From the NCBI GenBank assembly GCA_023846275.1, contig CM043870.1:15670385-15734384 (forward strand): DNA of 64,000 bases, given 5' to 3'. Origin of the DNA: Vanilla planifolia (Eukaryota; Streptophyta; Magnoliopsida; Asparagales; Orchidaceae). The notes below the pieces were generated by a model. It was not told where the DNA came from, ran no database searches, and worked only from the letters and a program-made list of their open reading frames with translations. Below, one piece after another: positions 1 to 12,898 of the stretch (its first letter is position 1; each line of letters opens with the position of its first letter). Position numbers and translations under genes: made by a program.

Positions 1-186
1 ACGAGTTGCATGAACTCCTGGTTTTATTGTTTTACCCAAATGAAGTTGTATAAACAAGCTTGATTGTTTGGGAAATCCATAGATACCCATTGTCAACAAA
101 GAGGATCACATCCATAGAAATGCTTAACTAAAGGAGGAAAGTCAGTTAACGAGTAAATTACTCATTTCAATGAGTTCCATTTATGT

Positions 187-345
187 TTTGACATCAATGA
201 AGACCTTTTAGTTACCCTCTCTCGATTCTTAGTTAGGCTTAGAGAAGATGTCCGAAGAGAGTTTTTCAAGTATAACATTCATATTTTAGAAGAGGCTTAT
301 AACATTATAGTGAGTTTGAGGACCTCCATAAGCTTTACTTAGCCA
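187..345 (+). pseudogene. Ty3/gypsy gag C-terminal remnant (array copy 1)
   Basis: An uninterrupted frame of about 50 codons reads through segments resembling FLVRLREDVRREF and LEEAYNIIVSL. This is the usual end of a plant Ty3/gypsy Gag (pattern: R-F-x-x-G-L-R-x-D-I-R-R-E, then LEEAY-x-x-A). Gag would form the cytoplasmic virus-like particle of the retrotransposon. The upstream half of gag is not visible, and downstream frames are broken by stops. It lies in phase with, and upstream of, the protease remnant, as expected for gag-pol order. Family assignment rests on motif pattern only. Confidence 0.6.
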
Positions 346-681
346 AAGGAGTTGAATCAATGCCTAAGCAGACCTTTTGGCTCATTAATCTTGGACTATC
401 TACTAGTTACCCACCTACACTTCCCTCTCCAAGACAATTCCTAAGCTCACCACAAAATTTAAATCACTTATTAGCCAAACACTTGAAGCAACTTGTTTTC
501 AATACAAAAGGGTGAGGTCATGGTTAGCCAATGCCCCGCACAAAAAAAGCTATATCAAGGAAAAGAGATGCGATGAATTTAACATTTAGGAAGAATGAGA
601 GACAAAAGAATATGTTTCATCTTCTTACCTAGCCAATGAATACTCAAAAAAGGAAGGAGAGAATACAATCAAGGATACTAA

Positions 682-1426
682 ATGCATCACAATTATGAGA
701 TGTCTTCCCAACCTAAGGCTAGCAAATATTTGAGATGCATGATCATCTTTCATACCTTTATTAAACTTAAAGAAAAAGTTTGTAAGGTCATCAAAAATAG
801 TGGTATTGGTTCAATGTTATTTGTAAAAATAATTTTGCATGCCTTGAACTTACTACCACTCACCACCCAAAGCCCATACCTATTCTTGGATCAACAAATC
901 TTCTATTCTTATTAAAAAAATAATGTAGTATATCACATTAATTTGGTTAATATTTCAAATATATTTTATGTGATGTTGTCCTTATGTAGGTAAGAAGCAT
1001 CAGAGTGACCTTGTTTGTATGAGCATGATGCCCTTCTCATCGATAACACTAATACTTGTACATTCACACATTAAGACAAGAAATTCAAGCTACAGTAATC
1101 ACCACCTAAGGACCATGCCAACCTATTAAAAAGATTCCAACCACTACTCTAGATAAGAAAATCCAATTTGTCTCATCTGAAGTAGATCGAGAGTTTATCA
1201 ATTGCACTGTCATTTGGGCCATTATAGTAAGAGAGATCCCATGTGAGATACTTGATATAGTCATACCTCACTTATTAGAACCCATTTTTTTTCTAGTTTT
1301 CTTGATGTTTTCAATAAATTTTCCCAAGATTTGCTACACCTTCATGGCAACCAACATGCTAGGCCTGATGCCTATGGCTAGTTTACCAATTCTACCGCAC
1401 TATGGGATATGTTCTTCCAAAAACTA
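682..1426 (+). pseudogene. Ty3/gypsy protease plus protease-RT linker remnant (array copy 1)
   Basis: A 77-codon open stretch (682-915) contains EKVCKVIKNSGIGS, matching the plant gypsy retropepsin start, where the catalytic triad is normally DSG or DTG. Here it is NSG (796-804), so the aspartate is lost. After a stop and frame changes, a CDVVLM-type segment (about 970-1,040) matches the protease C-terminus. An LDVFNKFSQDLL segment followed by ASLPILPHY matches the linker before RT. The frame is cut at 1,426 by the array joint. Retropepsin would cleave the polyprotein; this copy cannot. The Ty3/gypsy assignment is firm because copy 4 continues into RT. Confidence 0.8.
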
Positions 1427-2990
1427 AATTATTTTGTGCAGTACAATATATGGGTATTATATAAATATGATTAGTTAATGGTCTAAGCAACTTGAGTGAA
1501 AGAAAAAATAAAGAGTTTTGTATAATGCAATATATATTATCAAACATGTATGATCATGCATTGAGTAGAATAAGAAAAGAAAGAAAAACTAATGAGTTTT
1601 GTATAATAAGTATATGCTCTTATATAATATGACCAATTATTTAAGTTGCTATGAAAAAGGAAAACCATGAATTTCATATAGCATGATACACTATTGTCAT
1701 GCTACATGAGAAATTGATATTTTTGTAATTGTATAATATGATCCTTTTGAATATACAATATAAACATGAGAAAACATCACCTAACAATTGTTTAATCTTT
1801 TAAAAAATCAAAAGTTAGCCATTGGGTTATGATAGTGATTTTGTTAAGAAACATTTTAAGTGTTCCTTTCCAAGAAATATCTTTAAGAATTTATATGAAA
1901 ATGTTATTGCAAGAAATTTTAGATCCAAGGTGGTGATTTGTGCTTCAACTTTCAAGATTTCATTCACCTCACCATTTTTGGCAACTTTATTTTTGAGAAA
2001 AGGACTATTTAAAATTTTATTTCAAGTGCATTCATATATATTTTTCAACATAATATGCCATTTGCAATTGGTAAAAGCTAAAGGTAACATGTAAAGCTTA
2101 TGTTGTAGAGTTGTTATAATTGTTTCTTACATTCTTGTATTAGAATATTTTATGTTATTGTTGTTGGATCATATGAGCCACCTTTTGATTCTTTTGGATC
2201 ACCTTGGAAGGGTATTTGCCTACCAGTCATGTGACAAAAGACTGTTCATAGAGTAAGGAAGAATTTCTTGTTAAAAGGTTAGCATAACTCAGACTATGGT
2301 CGAGGGACCATCAAAGGCAGAATGCTCCCTGTTCACATCACCCTCCACTCTTTAAAGATGAATTTTATTTTTGGAAAAATAGAATGATATTATTTCTTGG
2401 ATCTACAAATTTAGATATTTGAGATACCATAAAACATCCTTCACTTTTCCAACTAAAGTAGTCAATGGAGGAGTAATTTGGAATATTATTAATGAGTTAA
2501 ATGTAGAAGGGAAACATGAAGTCTAGTTGAGGTCTAAAGCAAGGAACATTTTATATTGTGGACTTTTCCCTTCAAAATACAATAGAAATATGAACCTCAG
2601 GATTACACATAAAATATAGACAAAACTAGAGGTTACCTATGAAAGTACCTCTTAAGTTAAATAGACTAAGATCAACATGTTGATACATGAATACAATCCT
2701 TTTAGAATGTCATCTGGTGAATCTAATAAATTTACCTTTACTTATTTCAATAACCTTAATATTTTTTTAGTAAATTTAGGAAAGTGTTTTCTAATTGTGA
2801 ATAGGTACTAAAATTAATATAGCATTAGTTATTACAATTATGGCCATTAAGGACTTCTTAATACTTTCAATTATTCAGTTAATGGGTGAACTCATGGAAA
2901 ATGAGATGGAAGAGAAGAAGTCATTATTGAGAAAGGAAAGAGTAAGAGAAAGAAAGAACACAACATAGTGTAGGAAAGCATGCAGGTAAA
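1427..2990. other. AT-rich unit segment of unknown origin (array copy 1)
   Basis: This begins at the array joint. It is rich in GTATAATATGATC-like strings resembling the dispersed AT repeats seen later in the window. A 90-codon open stretch at 1,822-2,094 has low-complexity K/F/N composition and no recognisable motif; I do not regard it as a gene. Equivalent segments lie at 6,259-7,822 and 11,091-12,654. Confidence 0.5.
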
Positions 2991-3003
2991 GAATGGAGAT
3001 CTA

Positions 3004-3234
3004 GACAAAGACCAAGCCAATGATGAACTATGTAAGAATTTAGGGCATATTCGTCTTGGTTATCCAAAATACAAGAAGAGGATGGAAAAGTTAGATAGTC
3101 AAAGGAAAAAGAAGAAATCCATGTAGGCTACATGGAATGACATGGATATGTCTTCATCAAGTAGTGAAAAAAAGCAAGAATGGATTATTTACAAGATGGC
3201 CAAAGGAGATGGTTTTGCACCTTTATCAGATTAA
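3004..3234 (+). pseudogene. Ty1/copia gag zinc-knuckle remnant (array copy 1)
   Basis: One frame with a single internal stop reads CKNLGHIRLGYPKYKKR, then a lysine run, then ATWNDMDMSSSSSE. This is the order seen in plant copia Gag: a CCHC knuckle (C-x2-C-x4-H-x4-C) ending GHI...CPKYKK, a basic stretch, then a TW-[SD]-D acidic/serine segment. The first and last knuckle cysteines are lost (the last is Y). Zinc-knuckle Gag would bind the element's RNA. No other copia domain is near, so this is a fragment trapped between gypsy pieces. Confidence 0.6.
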
Positions 3235-3879
3235 GTGGTAAGCTACTCTCTACAAGAAGATTTAAAAAGTAATACATTGATGTTTGTATTAAATATGAGA
3301 AATTTACTAATAAATAAACAAAATTAAAAGAGGTGGATGCTAGTTATCTAAGATTATGTGAGTCATTAAAATAAGCTAATGCAGATACCTACATGCTTTA
3401 AAAAATATTAGAGATGAACTTGCTATTTATATTATTAAAAATTTGATGTAAACATGATGCCAAAAATGCAATATAAACTATAATAAATAGTTTAGAGATA
3501 ACTTACACACATTAGGAAGAAAAAAATATGAAAGATGAACCTGAGAAATCCAAAATCTCAACATATAAGAGATACCCATCCAAGACAATCTTAGCTAAGA
3601 GGGGATGGAGAGCAACATAAGGTTTGCTCCATATGATAGGCTTAGTACCTCTTCAATGGCTTAGAGATGGGGTACTCATGAAGCACTTAAATAAACTAAT
3701 CATAATAAAGAAGAGAACAAAGAAAAGTTCACATTAGAGCTGATTAAAAGCACTAAAATACTTGTATTAAGCCCCATAGAAAGCTAGAGTATTAAAGTCA
3801 TTGCACACAGTGATGATCCAAAAATGTAAGGAATGCAAGTCTTAGGAAAAAAGACGATAAGCTTGGTTTGTGAATAATT

Positions 3880-4832
3880 CAAAGAAGGAAGAGGTGGAAA
3901 ATCTGATTAAACTTTAAATGATGAAGTGAAAGGGAGATGGCCAAAAAGGAATCAATAAAGTGAAAGGGAACTATTATGCAACTATGACAGGAAGGATATA
4001 TCATAGGGTTGAAGTTAAATTGGTATGATGTCTCACTACTTGGTCCTTGTACCACTTCTCCTAACACTAGGGCTTTAACAAATTAATAAGTAATAATTCT
4101 TATTGTGATCAACACTAAGAACTCAATAAAATATAATAAAATAATAAAAATTTTCTTATGCAAATATCATACTTTATATAAAGGTCAGGCTTCATAATTT
4201 ATAAAGAGCTTAAGAAAAAAAAGATAATTAATAAAGAAAAAGTACAAAATCTATGTTCAAAAGTTATTAGTGAACAACTTTCTAAAAAGCTAGCATTTCT
4301 ATTTGAAAAGTTGTGGTCAACACTATTTCTAAGTAACTTCTTAAAAAGCTATCATTTTAATTCTAAAGCTATGATCAAAGCAATTTTCAAATTACTTTTT
4401 GAAAAGTTATTATTTTGATACATAAATCTATGACTATAGCTATTTTTAAATAGCTTTTATGAAAATCTATGTTTTCAATTTGGTGACACCCAGAGTCATG
4501 AGTTATCATGGGTCAGACCTAGGTTGGCATGCTGTGGGTCATGTCGACCAATTTCTTTTATTTGCTGGTTGTGCAAACTTTATATTGAAGGTTCTGCTGG
4601 TGGGTCAGTGGATCTACTTATGTTCATGAATCGCATATAGGTTGACATGTCCCAAGTTAGTTGATGGTTAGTGTGATATGGAAAGATTAATTTATGTTAG
4701 GAAAAGTATTCTATTACGAGCTAGACTGGCAGGGCATTTGTGGATCGTGGTGCATTCCCAGGTCATGCAAATTGTTTTATTGATGGGTTGCTCTGATAGA
4801 ATGACATGACATCGACAAATTTGGAAGAGTTC
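3880..4832 (-). repeat. Inverted gypsy-like LTR block (array copy 1)
   Basis: Read on the minus strand, this block follows the same course as the plus-strand LTR-like block at about 18.9-19.85 kb. Both have a U3 rich in TGACCC/GTTGAC words, an AACTTTT-rich stretch, a TTTATAAA box followed by GGCCT-type sequence, and a T-rich leader. They share an exact 16-mer, CCCTTTCACTTTATTG (minus at 3,953-3,968, plus at 19,766-19,781). Similarity is clear but much diverged. The upstream edge may extend a little past 4,832 into the next unit. Open stretches on the minus strand here (3,879-4,067 and 4,692-4,931) are LTR sequence, not genes. Confidence 0.6.
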
Positions 4833-5018
4833 ACGAGTTGCATGAACTCCTGGTTTTATTGTTTTACCCAAATGAAGTTGTATAAACAAGCTTGATTGTT
4901 TGGGAAATCCATAGATACCCATTGTCAACAAAGAGGATCACATCCATAGAAATGCTTAACTAAAGGAGGAAAGTCAGTTAACGAGTAAATTACTCATTTC
5001 AATGAGTTCCATTTATGT

Positions 5019-5177
5019 TTTGACATCAATGAAGACCTTTTAGTTACCCTCTCTCGATTCTTAGTTAGGCTTAGAGAAGATGTCCGAAGAGAGTTTTTCA
5101 AGTATAACATTCATATTTTAGAAGAGGCTTATAACATTATAGTGAGTTTGAGGACCTCCATAAGCTTTACTTAGCCA
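5019..5177 (+). pseudogene. Ty3/gypsy gag C-terminal remnant (array copy 2)
   Basis: Same sequence as 187-345, one period later, with the LREDVRREF and LEEAYNII segments. It is dead by truncation and belongs to the same gypsy fragment as the protease that follows at 5,514. Confidence 0.6.
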
Positions 5178-5513
5178 AAGGAGTTGAATCAATGCCTAAG
5201 CAGACCTTTTGGCTCATTAATCTTGGACTATCTACTAGTTACCCACCTACACTTCCCTCTCCAAGACAATTCCTAAGCTCACCACAAAATTTAAATCACT
5301 TATTAGCCAAACACTTGAAGCAACTTGTTTTCAATACAAAAGGGTGAGGTCATGGTTAGCCAATGCCCCGCACAAAAAAAGCTATATCAAGGAAAAGAGA
5401 TGCGATGAATTTAACATTTAGGAAGAATGAGAGACAAAAGAATATGTTTCATCTTCTTACCTAGCCAATGAATACTCAAAAAAGGAAGGAGAGAATACAA
5501 TCAAGGATACTAA

Positions 5514-6258
5514 ATGCATCACAATTATGAGATGTCTTCCCAACCTAAGGCTAGCAAATATTTGAGATGCATGATCATCTTTCATACCTTTATTAAACTT
5601 AAAGAAAAAGTTTGTAAGGTCATCAAAAATAGTGGTATTGGTTCAATGTTATTTGTAAAAATAATTTTGCATGCCTTGAACTTACTACCACTCACCACCC
5701 AAAGCCCATACCTATTCTTGGATCAACAAATCTTCTATTCTTATTAAAAAAATAATGTAGTATATCACATTAATTTGGTTAATATTTCAAATATATTTTA
5801 TGTGATGTTGTCCTTATGTAGGTAAGAAGCATCAGAGTGACCTTGTTTGTATGAGCATGATGCCCTTCTCATCGATAACACTAATACTTGTACATTCACA
5901 CATTAAGACAAGAAATTCAAGCTACAGTAATCACCACCTAAGGACCATGCCAACCTATTAAAAAGATTCCAACCACTACTCTAGATAAGAAAATCCAATT
6001 TGTCTCATCTGAAGTAGATCGAGAGTTTATCAATTGCACTGTCATTTGGGCCATTATAGTAAGAGAGATCCCATGTGAGATACTTGATATAGTCATACCT
6101 CACTTAGTAGAACCCATTTTTTTTCTAGTTTTCTTGATGTTTTCAATAAATTTTCCCAAGATTTGCTACACCTTCATGGCAACCAACATGCTAGGCCTGA
6201 TGCCTATGGCTAGTTTACCAATTCTACCGCACTATGGGATATGTTCTTCCAAAAACTA
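5514..6258 (+). pseudogene. Ty3/gypsy protease plus linker remnant (array copy 2)
   Basis: Second copy of the protease and linker fragment, with the same NSG in place of the catalytic DSG/DTG and the same downstream frame breaks. The only difference seen from copy 1 is 6,107 G for T, which changes a Leu codon to Val in the linker. It ends at the internal array joint 6,258/6,259. Confidence 0.8.
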
Positions 6259-7835
6259 AATTATTTTGTGCAGTACAATATATGGGTATTATATAAATAT
6301 GATTAGTTAATGGTCTAAGCAACTTGAGTGAAAGAAAAAATAAAGAGTTTTGTATAATGCAATATATATTATCAAACATGTATGATCATGCATTGAGTAG
6401 AATAAGAAAAGAAAGAAAAACTAATGAGTTTTGTATAATAAGTATATGCTCTTATATAATATGACCAATTATTTAAGTTGCTATGAAAAAGGAAAACCAT
6501 GAATTTCATATAGCATGATACACTATTGTCATGCTACATGAGAAATTGATATTTTTGTAATTGTATAATATGATCCTTTTGAATATACAATATAAACATG
6601 AGAAAACATCACCTAACAATTGTTTAATCTTTTAAAAAATCAAAAGTTAGCCATTGGGTTATGATAGTGATTTTGTTAAGAAACATTTTAAGTGTTCCTT
6701 TCCAAGAAATATCTTTAAGAATTTATATGAAAATGTTATTGCAAGAAATTTTAGATCCAAGGTGGTGATTTGTGCTTCAACTTTCAAGATTTCATTCACC
6801 TCACCATTTTTGGCAACTTTATTTTTGAGAAAAGGACTATTTAAAATTTTATTTCAAGTGCATTCATATATATTTTTCAACATAATATGCCATTTGCAAT
6901 TGGTAAAAGCTAAAGGTAACATGTAAAGCTTATGTTGTAGAGTTGTTATAATTGTTTCTTACATTCTTGTATTAGAATATTTTATGTTATTGTTGTTGGA
7001 TCATATGAGCCACCTTTTGATTCTTTTGGATCACCTTGGAAGGGTATTTGCCTACCAGTCATGTGACAAAAGACTGTTCATAGAGTAAGGAAGAATTTCT
7101 TGTTAAAAGGTTAGCATAACTCAGACTATGGTCGAGGGACCATCAAAGGCAGAATGCTCCCTGTTCACATCACCCTCCACTCTTTAAAGATGAATTTTAT
7201 TTTTGGAAAAATAGAATGATATTATTTCTTGGATCTACAAATTTAGATATTTGAGATACCATAAAACATCCTTCACTTTTCCAACTAAAGTAGTCAATGG
7301 AGGAGTAATTTGGAATATTATTAATGAGTTAAATGTAGAAGGGAAACATGAAGTCTAGTTGAGGTCTAAAGCAAGGAACATTTTATATTGTGGACTTTTC
7401 CCTTCAAAATACAATAGAAATATGAACCTCAGGATTACACATAAAATATAGACAAAACTAGAGGTTACCTATGAAAGTACCTCTTAAGTTAAATAGACTA
7501 AGATCAACATGTTGATACATGAATACAATCCTTTTAGAATGTCATCTGGTGAATCTAATAAATTTACCTTTACTTATTTCAATAACCTTAATATTTTTTT
7601 AGTAAATTTAGGAAAGTGTTTTCTAATTGTGAATAGGTACTAAAATTAATATAGCATTAGTTATTACAATTATGGCCATTAAGGACTTCTTAATACTTTC
7701 AATTATTCAGTTAATGGGTGAACTCATGGAAAATGAGATGGAAGAGAAGAAGTCATTATTGAGAAAGGAAAGAGTAAGAGAAAGAAAGAACACAACATAG
7801 TGTAGGAAAGCATGCAGGTAAAGAATGGAGATCTA

Positions 7836-8066
7836 GACAAAGACCAAGCCAATGATGAACTATGTAAGAATTTAGGGCATATTCGTCTTGGTTATCCAAA
7901 ATACAAGAAGAGGATGGAAAAGTTAGATAGTCAAAGGAAAAAGAAGAAATCCATGTAGGCTACATGGAATGACATGGATATGTCTTCATCAAGTAGTGAA
8001 AAAAAGCAAGAATGGATTATTTACAAGATGGCCAAAGGAGATGGTTTTGCACCTTTATCAGATTAA
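7836..8066 (+). pseudogene. Ty1/copia gag zinc-knuckle remnant (array copy 2)
   Basis: Repeat of the copy-1 fragment: degenerate CCHC knuckle (GHIRLGYPKYKK), lysine run, ATWNDMD acidic/serine segment and the same internal stop. Confidence 0.6.
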
Positions 8067-8711
8067 GTGGTAAGCTACTCTCTACAAGAAGATTTAAAAA
8101 GTAATACATTGATGTTTGTATTAAATATGAGAAATTTACTAATAAATAAACAAAATTAAAAGAGGTGGATGCTAGTTATCTAAGATTATGTGAGTCATTA
8201 AAATAAGCTAATGCAGATACCTACATGCTTTAAAAAATATTAGAGATGAACTTGCTATTTATATTATTAAAAATTTGATGTAAACATGATGCCAAAAATG
8301 CAATATAAACTATAATAAATAGTTTAGAGATAACTTACACACATTAGGAAGAAAAAAATATGAAAGATGAACCTGAGAAATCCAAAATCTCAACATATAA
8401 GAGATACCCATCCAAGACAATCTTAGCTAAGAGGGGATGGAGAGCAACATAAGGTTTGCTCCATATGATAGGCTTAGTACCTCTTCAATGGCTTAGAGAT
8501 GGGGTACTCATGAAGCACTTAAATAAACTAATCATAATAAAGAAGAGAACAAAGAAAAGTTCACATTAGAGCTGATTAAAAGCACTAAAATACTTGTATT
8601 AAGCCCCATAGAAAGCTAGAGTATTAAAGTCATTGCACACAGTGATGATCCAAAAATGTAAGGAATGCAAGTCTTAGGAAAAAAGACGATAAGCTTGGTT
8701 TGTGAATAATT

Positions 8712-9664
8712 CAAAGAAGGAAGAGGTGGAAAATCTGATTAAACTTTAAATGATGAAGTGAAAGGGAGATGGCCAAAAAGGAATCAATAAAGTGAAAGGG
8801 AACTATTATGCAACTATGACAGGAAGGATATATCATAGGGTTGAAGTTAAATTGGTATGATGTCTCACTACTTGGTCCTTGTACCACTTCTCCTAACACT
8901 AGGGCTTTAACAAATTAATAAGTAATAATTCTTATTGTGATCAACACTAAGAACTCAATAAAATATAATAAAATAATAAAAATTTTCTTATGCAAATATC
9001 ATACTTTATATAAAGGTCAGGCTTCATAATTTATAAAGAGCTTAAGAAAAAAAAGATAATTAATAAAGAAAAAGTACAAAATCTATGTTCAAAAGTTATT
9101 AGTGAACAACTTTCTAAAAAGCTAGCATTTCTATTTGAAAAGTTGTGGTCAACACTATTTCTAAGTAACTTCTTAAAAAGCTATCATTTTAATTCTAAAG
9201 CTATGATCAAAGCAATTTTCAAATTACTTTTTGAAAAGTTATTATTTTGATACATAAATCTATGACTATAGCTATTTTTAAATAGCTTTTATGAAAATCT
9301 ATGTTTTCAATTTGGTGACACCCAGAGTCATGAGTTATCATGGGTCAGACCTAGGTTGGCATGCTGTGGGTCATGTCGACCAATTTCTTTTATTTGCTGG
9401 TTGTGCAAACTTTATATTGAAGGTTCTGCTGGTGGGTCAGTGGATCTACTTATGTTCATGAATCGCATATAGGTTGACATGTCCCAAGTTAGTTGATGGT
9501 TAGTGTGATATGGAAAGATTAATTTATGTTAGGAAAAGTATTCTATTACGAGCTAGACTGGCAGGGCATTTGTGGATCGTGGTGCATTCCCAGGTCATGC
9601 AAATTGTTTTATTGATGGGTTGCTCTGATAGAATGACATGACATCGACAAATTTGGAAGAGTTC
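8712..9664 (-). repeat. Inverted gypsy-like LTR block (array copy 2)
   Basis: Second copy of the minus-strand LTR block described at 3,880-4,832, with no difference noticed by eye. Confidence 0.6.
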
Positions 9665-9850
9665 ACGAGTTGCATGAACTCCTGGTTTTATTGTTTTACC
9701 CAAATGAAGTTGTATAAACAAGCTTGATTGTTTGGGAAATCCATAGATACCCATTGTCAACAAAGAGGATCACATCCATAGAAATGCTTAACTAAAGGAG
9801 GAAAGTCAGTTAACGAGTAAATTACTCATTTCAATGAGTTCCATTTATGT

Positions 9851-10009
9851 TTTGACATCAATGAAGACCTTTTAGTTACCCTCTCTCGATTCTTAGTTAG
9901 GCTTAGAGAAGATGTCCGAAGAGAGTTTTTCAAGTATAACATTCATATTTTAGAAGAGGCTTATAACATTATAGTGAGTTTGAGGACCTCCATAAGCTTT
10001 ACTTAGCCA
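9851..10009 (+). pseudogene. Ty3/gypsy gag C-terminal remnant (array copy 3)
   Basis: Third copy of the gag tail fragment, with the same open frame and the same LREDVRREF and LEEAYNII segments. Confidence 0.6.
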
Positions 10010-10345
10010 AAGGAGTTGAATCAATGCCTAAGCAGACCTTTTGGCTCATTAATCTTGGACTATCTACTAGTTACCCACCTACACTTCCCTCTCCAAGACA
10101 ATTCCTAAGCTCACCACAAAATTTAAATCACTTATTAGCCAAACACTTGAAGCAACTTGTTTTCAATACAAAAGGGTGAGGTCATGGTTAGCCAATGCCC
10201 CGCACAAAAAAAGCTATATCAAGGAAAAGAGATGCGATGAATTTAACATTTAGGAAGAATGAGAGACAAAAGAATATGTTTCATCTTCTTACCTAGCCAA
10301 TGAATACTCAAAAAAGGAAGGAGAGAATACAATCAAGGATACTAA

Positions 10346-11090
10346 ATGCATCACAATTATGAGATGTCTTCCCAACCTAAGGCTAGCAAATATTTGAGAT
10401 GCATGATCATCTTTCATACCTTTATTAAACTTAAAGAAAAAGTTTGTAAGGTCATCAAAAATAGTGGTATTGGTTCAATGTTATTTGTAAAAATAATTTT
10501 GCATGCCTTGAACTTACTACCACTCACCACCCAAAGCCCATACCTATTCTTGGATCAACAAATCTTCTATTCTTATTAAAAAAATAATGTAGTATATCAC
10601 ATTAATTTGGTTAATATTTCAAATATATTTTATGTGATGTTGTCCTTATGTAGGTAAGAAGCATCAGAGTGACCTTGTTTGTATGAGCATGATGCCCTTC
10701 TCATCGATAACACTAATACTTGTACATTCACACATTAAGACAAGAAATTCAAGCTACAGTAATCACCACCTAAGGACCATGCCAACCTATTAAAAAGATT
10801 CCAACCACTACTCTAGATAAGAAAATCCAATTTGTCTCATCTGAAGTAGATCGAGAGTTTATCAATTGCACTGTCATTTGGGCCATTATAGTAAGAGAGA
10901 TCCCATGTGAGATACTTGATATAGTCATACCTCACTTATTAGAACCCATTTTTTTTCTAGTTTTCTTGATGTTTTCAATAAATTTTCCCAAGATTTGCTA
11001 CACCTTCATGGCAACCAACATGCTAGGCCTGATGCCTATGGCTAGTTTACCAATTCTACCGCACTATGGGATATGTTCTTCCAAAAACTA
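10346..11090 (+). pseudogene. Ty3/gypsy protease plus linker remnant (array copy 3)
   Basis: Third copy, with NSG for DSG. It has T at 10,939, like copy 1 and unlike copies 2 and 4. It ends at the internal array joint 11,090/11,091. Confidence 0.8.
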
Positions 11091-12667
11091 AATTATTTTG
11101 TGCAGTACAATATATGGGTATTATATAAATATGATTAGTTAATGGTCTAAGCAACTTGAGTGAAAGAAAAAATAAAGAGTTTTGTATAATGCAATATATA
11201 TTATCAAACATGTATGATCATGCATTGAGTAGAATAAGAAAAGAAAGAAAAACTAATGAGTTTTGTATAATAAGTATATGCTCTTATATAATATGACCAA
11301 TTATTTAAGTTGCTATGAAAAAGGAAAACCATGAATTTCATATAGCATGATACACTATTGTCATGCTACATGAGAAATTGATATTTTTGTAATTGTATAA
11401 TATGATCCTTTTGAATATACAATATAAACATGAGAAAACATCACCTAACAATTGTTTAATCTTTTAAAAAATCAAAAGTTAGCCATTGGGTTATGATAGT
11501 GATTTTGTTAAGAAACATTTTAAGTGTTCCTTTCCAAGAAATATCTTTAAGAATTTATATGAAAATGTTATTGCAAGAAATTTTAGATCCAAGGTGGTGA
11601 TTTGTGCTTCAACTTTCAAGATTTCATTCACCTCACCATTTTTGGCAACTTTATTTTTGAGAAAAGGACTATTTAAAATTTTATTTCAAGTGCATTCATA
11701 TATATTTTTCAACATAATATGCCATTTGCAATTGGTAAAAGCTAAAGGTAACATGTAAAGCTTATGTTGTAGAGTTGTTATAATTGTTTCTTACATTCTT
11801 GTATTAGAATATTTTATGTTATTGTTGTTGGATCATATGAGCCACCTTTTGATTCTTTTGGATCACCTTGGAAGGGTATTTGCCTACCAGTCATGTGACA
11901 AAAGACTGTTCATAGAGTAAGGAAGAATTTCTTGTTAAAAGGTTAGCATAACTCAGACTATGGTCGAGGGACCATCAAAGGCAGAATGCTCCCTGTTCAC
12001 ATCACCCTCCACTCTTTAAAGATGAATTTTATTTTTGGAAAAATAGAATGATATTATTTCTTGGATCTACAAATTTAGATATTTGAGATACCATAAAACA
12101 TCCTTCACTTTTCCAACTAAAGTAGTCAATGGAGGAGTAATTTGGAATATTATTAATGAGTTAAATGTAGAAGGGAAACATGAAGTCTAGTTGAGGTCTA
12201 AAGCAAGGAACATTTTATATTGTGGACTTTTCCCTTCAAAATACAATAGAAATATGAACCTCAGGATTACACATAAAATATAGACAAAACTAGAGGTTAC
12301 CTATGAAAGTACCTCTTAAGTTAAATAGACTAAGATCAACATGTTGATACATGAATACAATCCTTTTAGAATGTCATCTGGTGAATCTAATAAATTTACC
12401 TTTACTTATTTCAATAACCTTAATATTTTTTTAGTAAATTTAGGAAAGTGTTTTCTAATTGTGAATAGGTACTAAAATTAATATAGCATTAGTTATTACA
12501 ATTATGGCCATTAAGGACTTCTTAATACTTTCAATTATTCAGTTAATGGGTGAACTCATGGAAAATGAGATGGAAGAGAAGAAGTCATTATTGAGAAAGG
12601 AAAGAGTAAGAGAAAGAAAGAACACAACATAGTGTAGGAAAGCATGCAGGTAAAGAATGGAGATCTA

Positions 12668-12898
12668 GACAAAGACCAAGCCAATGATGAACTATGTAAG
12701 AATTTAGGGCATATTCGTCTTGGTTATCCAAAATACAAGAAGAGGATGGAAAAGTTAGATAGTCAAAGGAAAAAGAAGAAATCCATGTAGGCTACATGGA
12801 ATGACATGGATATGTCTTCATCAAGTAGTGAAAAAAAGCAAGAATGGATTATTTACAAGATGGCCAAAGGAGATGGTTTTGCACCTTTATCAGATTAA
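12668..12898 (+). pseudogene. Ty1/copia gag zinc-knuckle remnant (array copy 3)
   Basis: Third copy of the copia knuckle fragment, with the same single internal stop and lost cysteines. Confidence 0.6.

Larger units (their letters stand above)
1..4832. repeat. Array unit copy 1 (window phase)
   Basis: First complete period. The phase is set by the window edge. Judging from the array end, the biological unit boundary is at 1,426/1,427. Contents in order: gypsy gag tail, gypsy protease and linker to 1,426, AT-rich sequence of unknown origin (1,427-2,990), copia gag zinc-knuckle remnant, AT-rich spacer and an inverted LTR-like block. It has T at 1,275 and C at 4,730. Confidence 0.95.
4833..9664. 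repeat. Array unit copy 2
   Basis: Second complete period, same contents as copy 1. It differs at 6,107 (G where copies 1 and 3 have T). The internal junction corresponding to the array's true unit boundary is at 6,258/6,259. Confidence 0.95.

Noticed and set aside
1822..2094. 90-codon open frame repeated in each array unit (also 6,654 and 11,486)
   Set aside because: Its conservation only reflects array identity. It has low-complexity composition, no motif, and no coding bias relative to the other frames.
3879..4931. Minus-strand open frames of 62 and 79 codons in the array
   Set aside because: They lie in the inverted LTR block and its edge. Similar chance frames occur in LTR DNA across the window.
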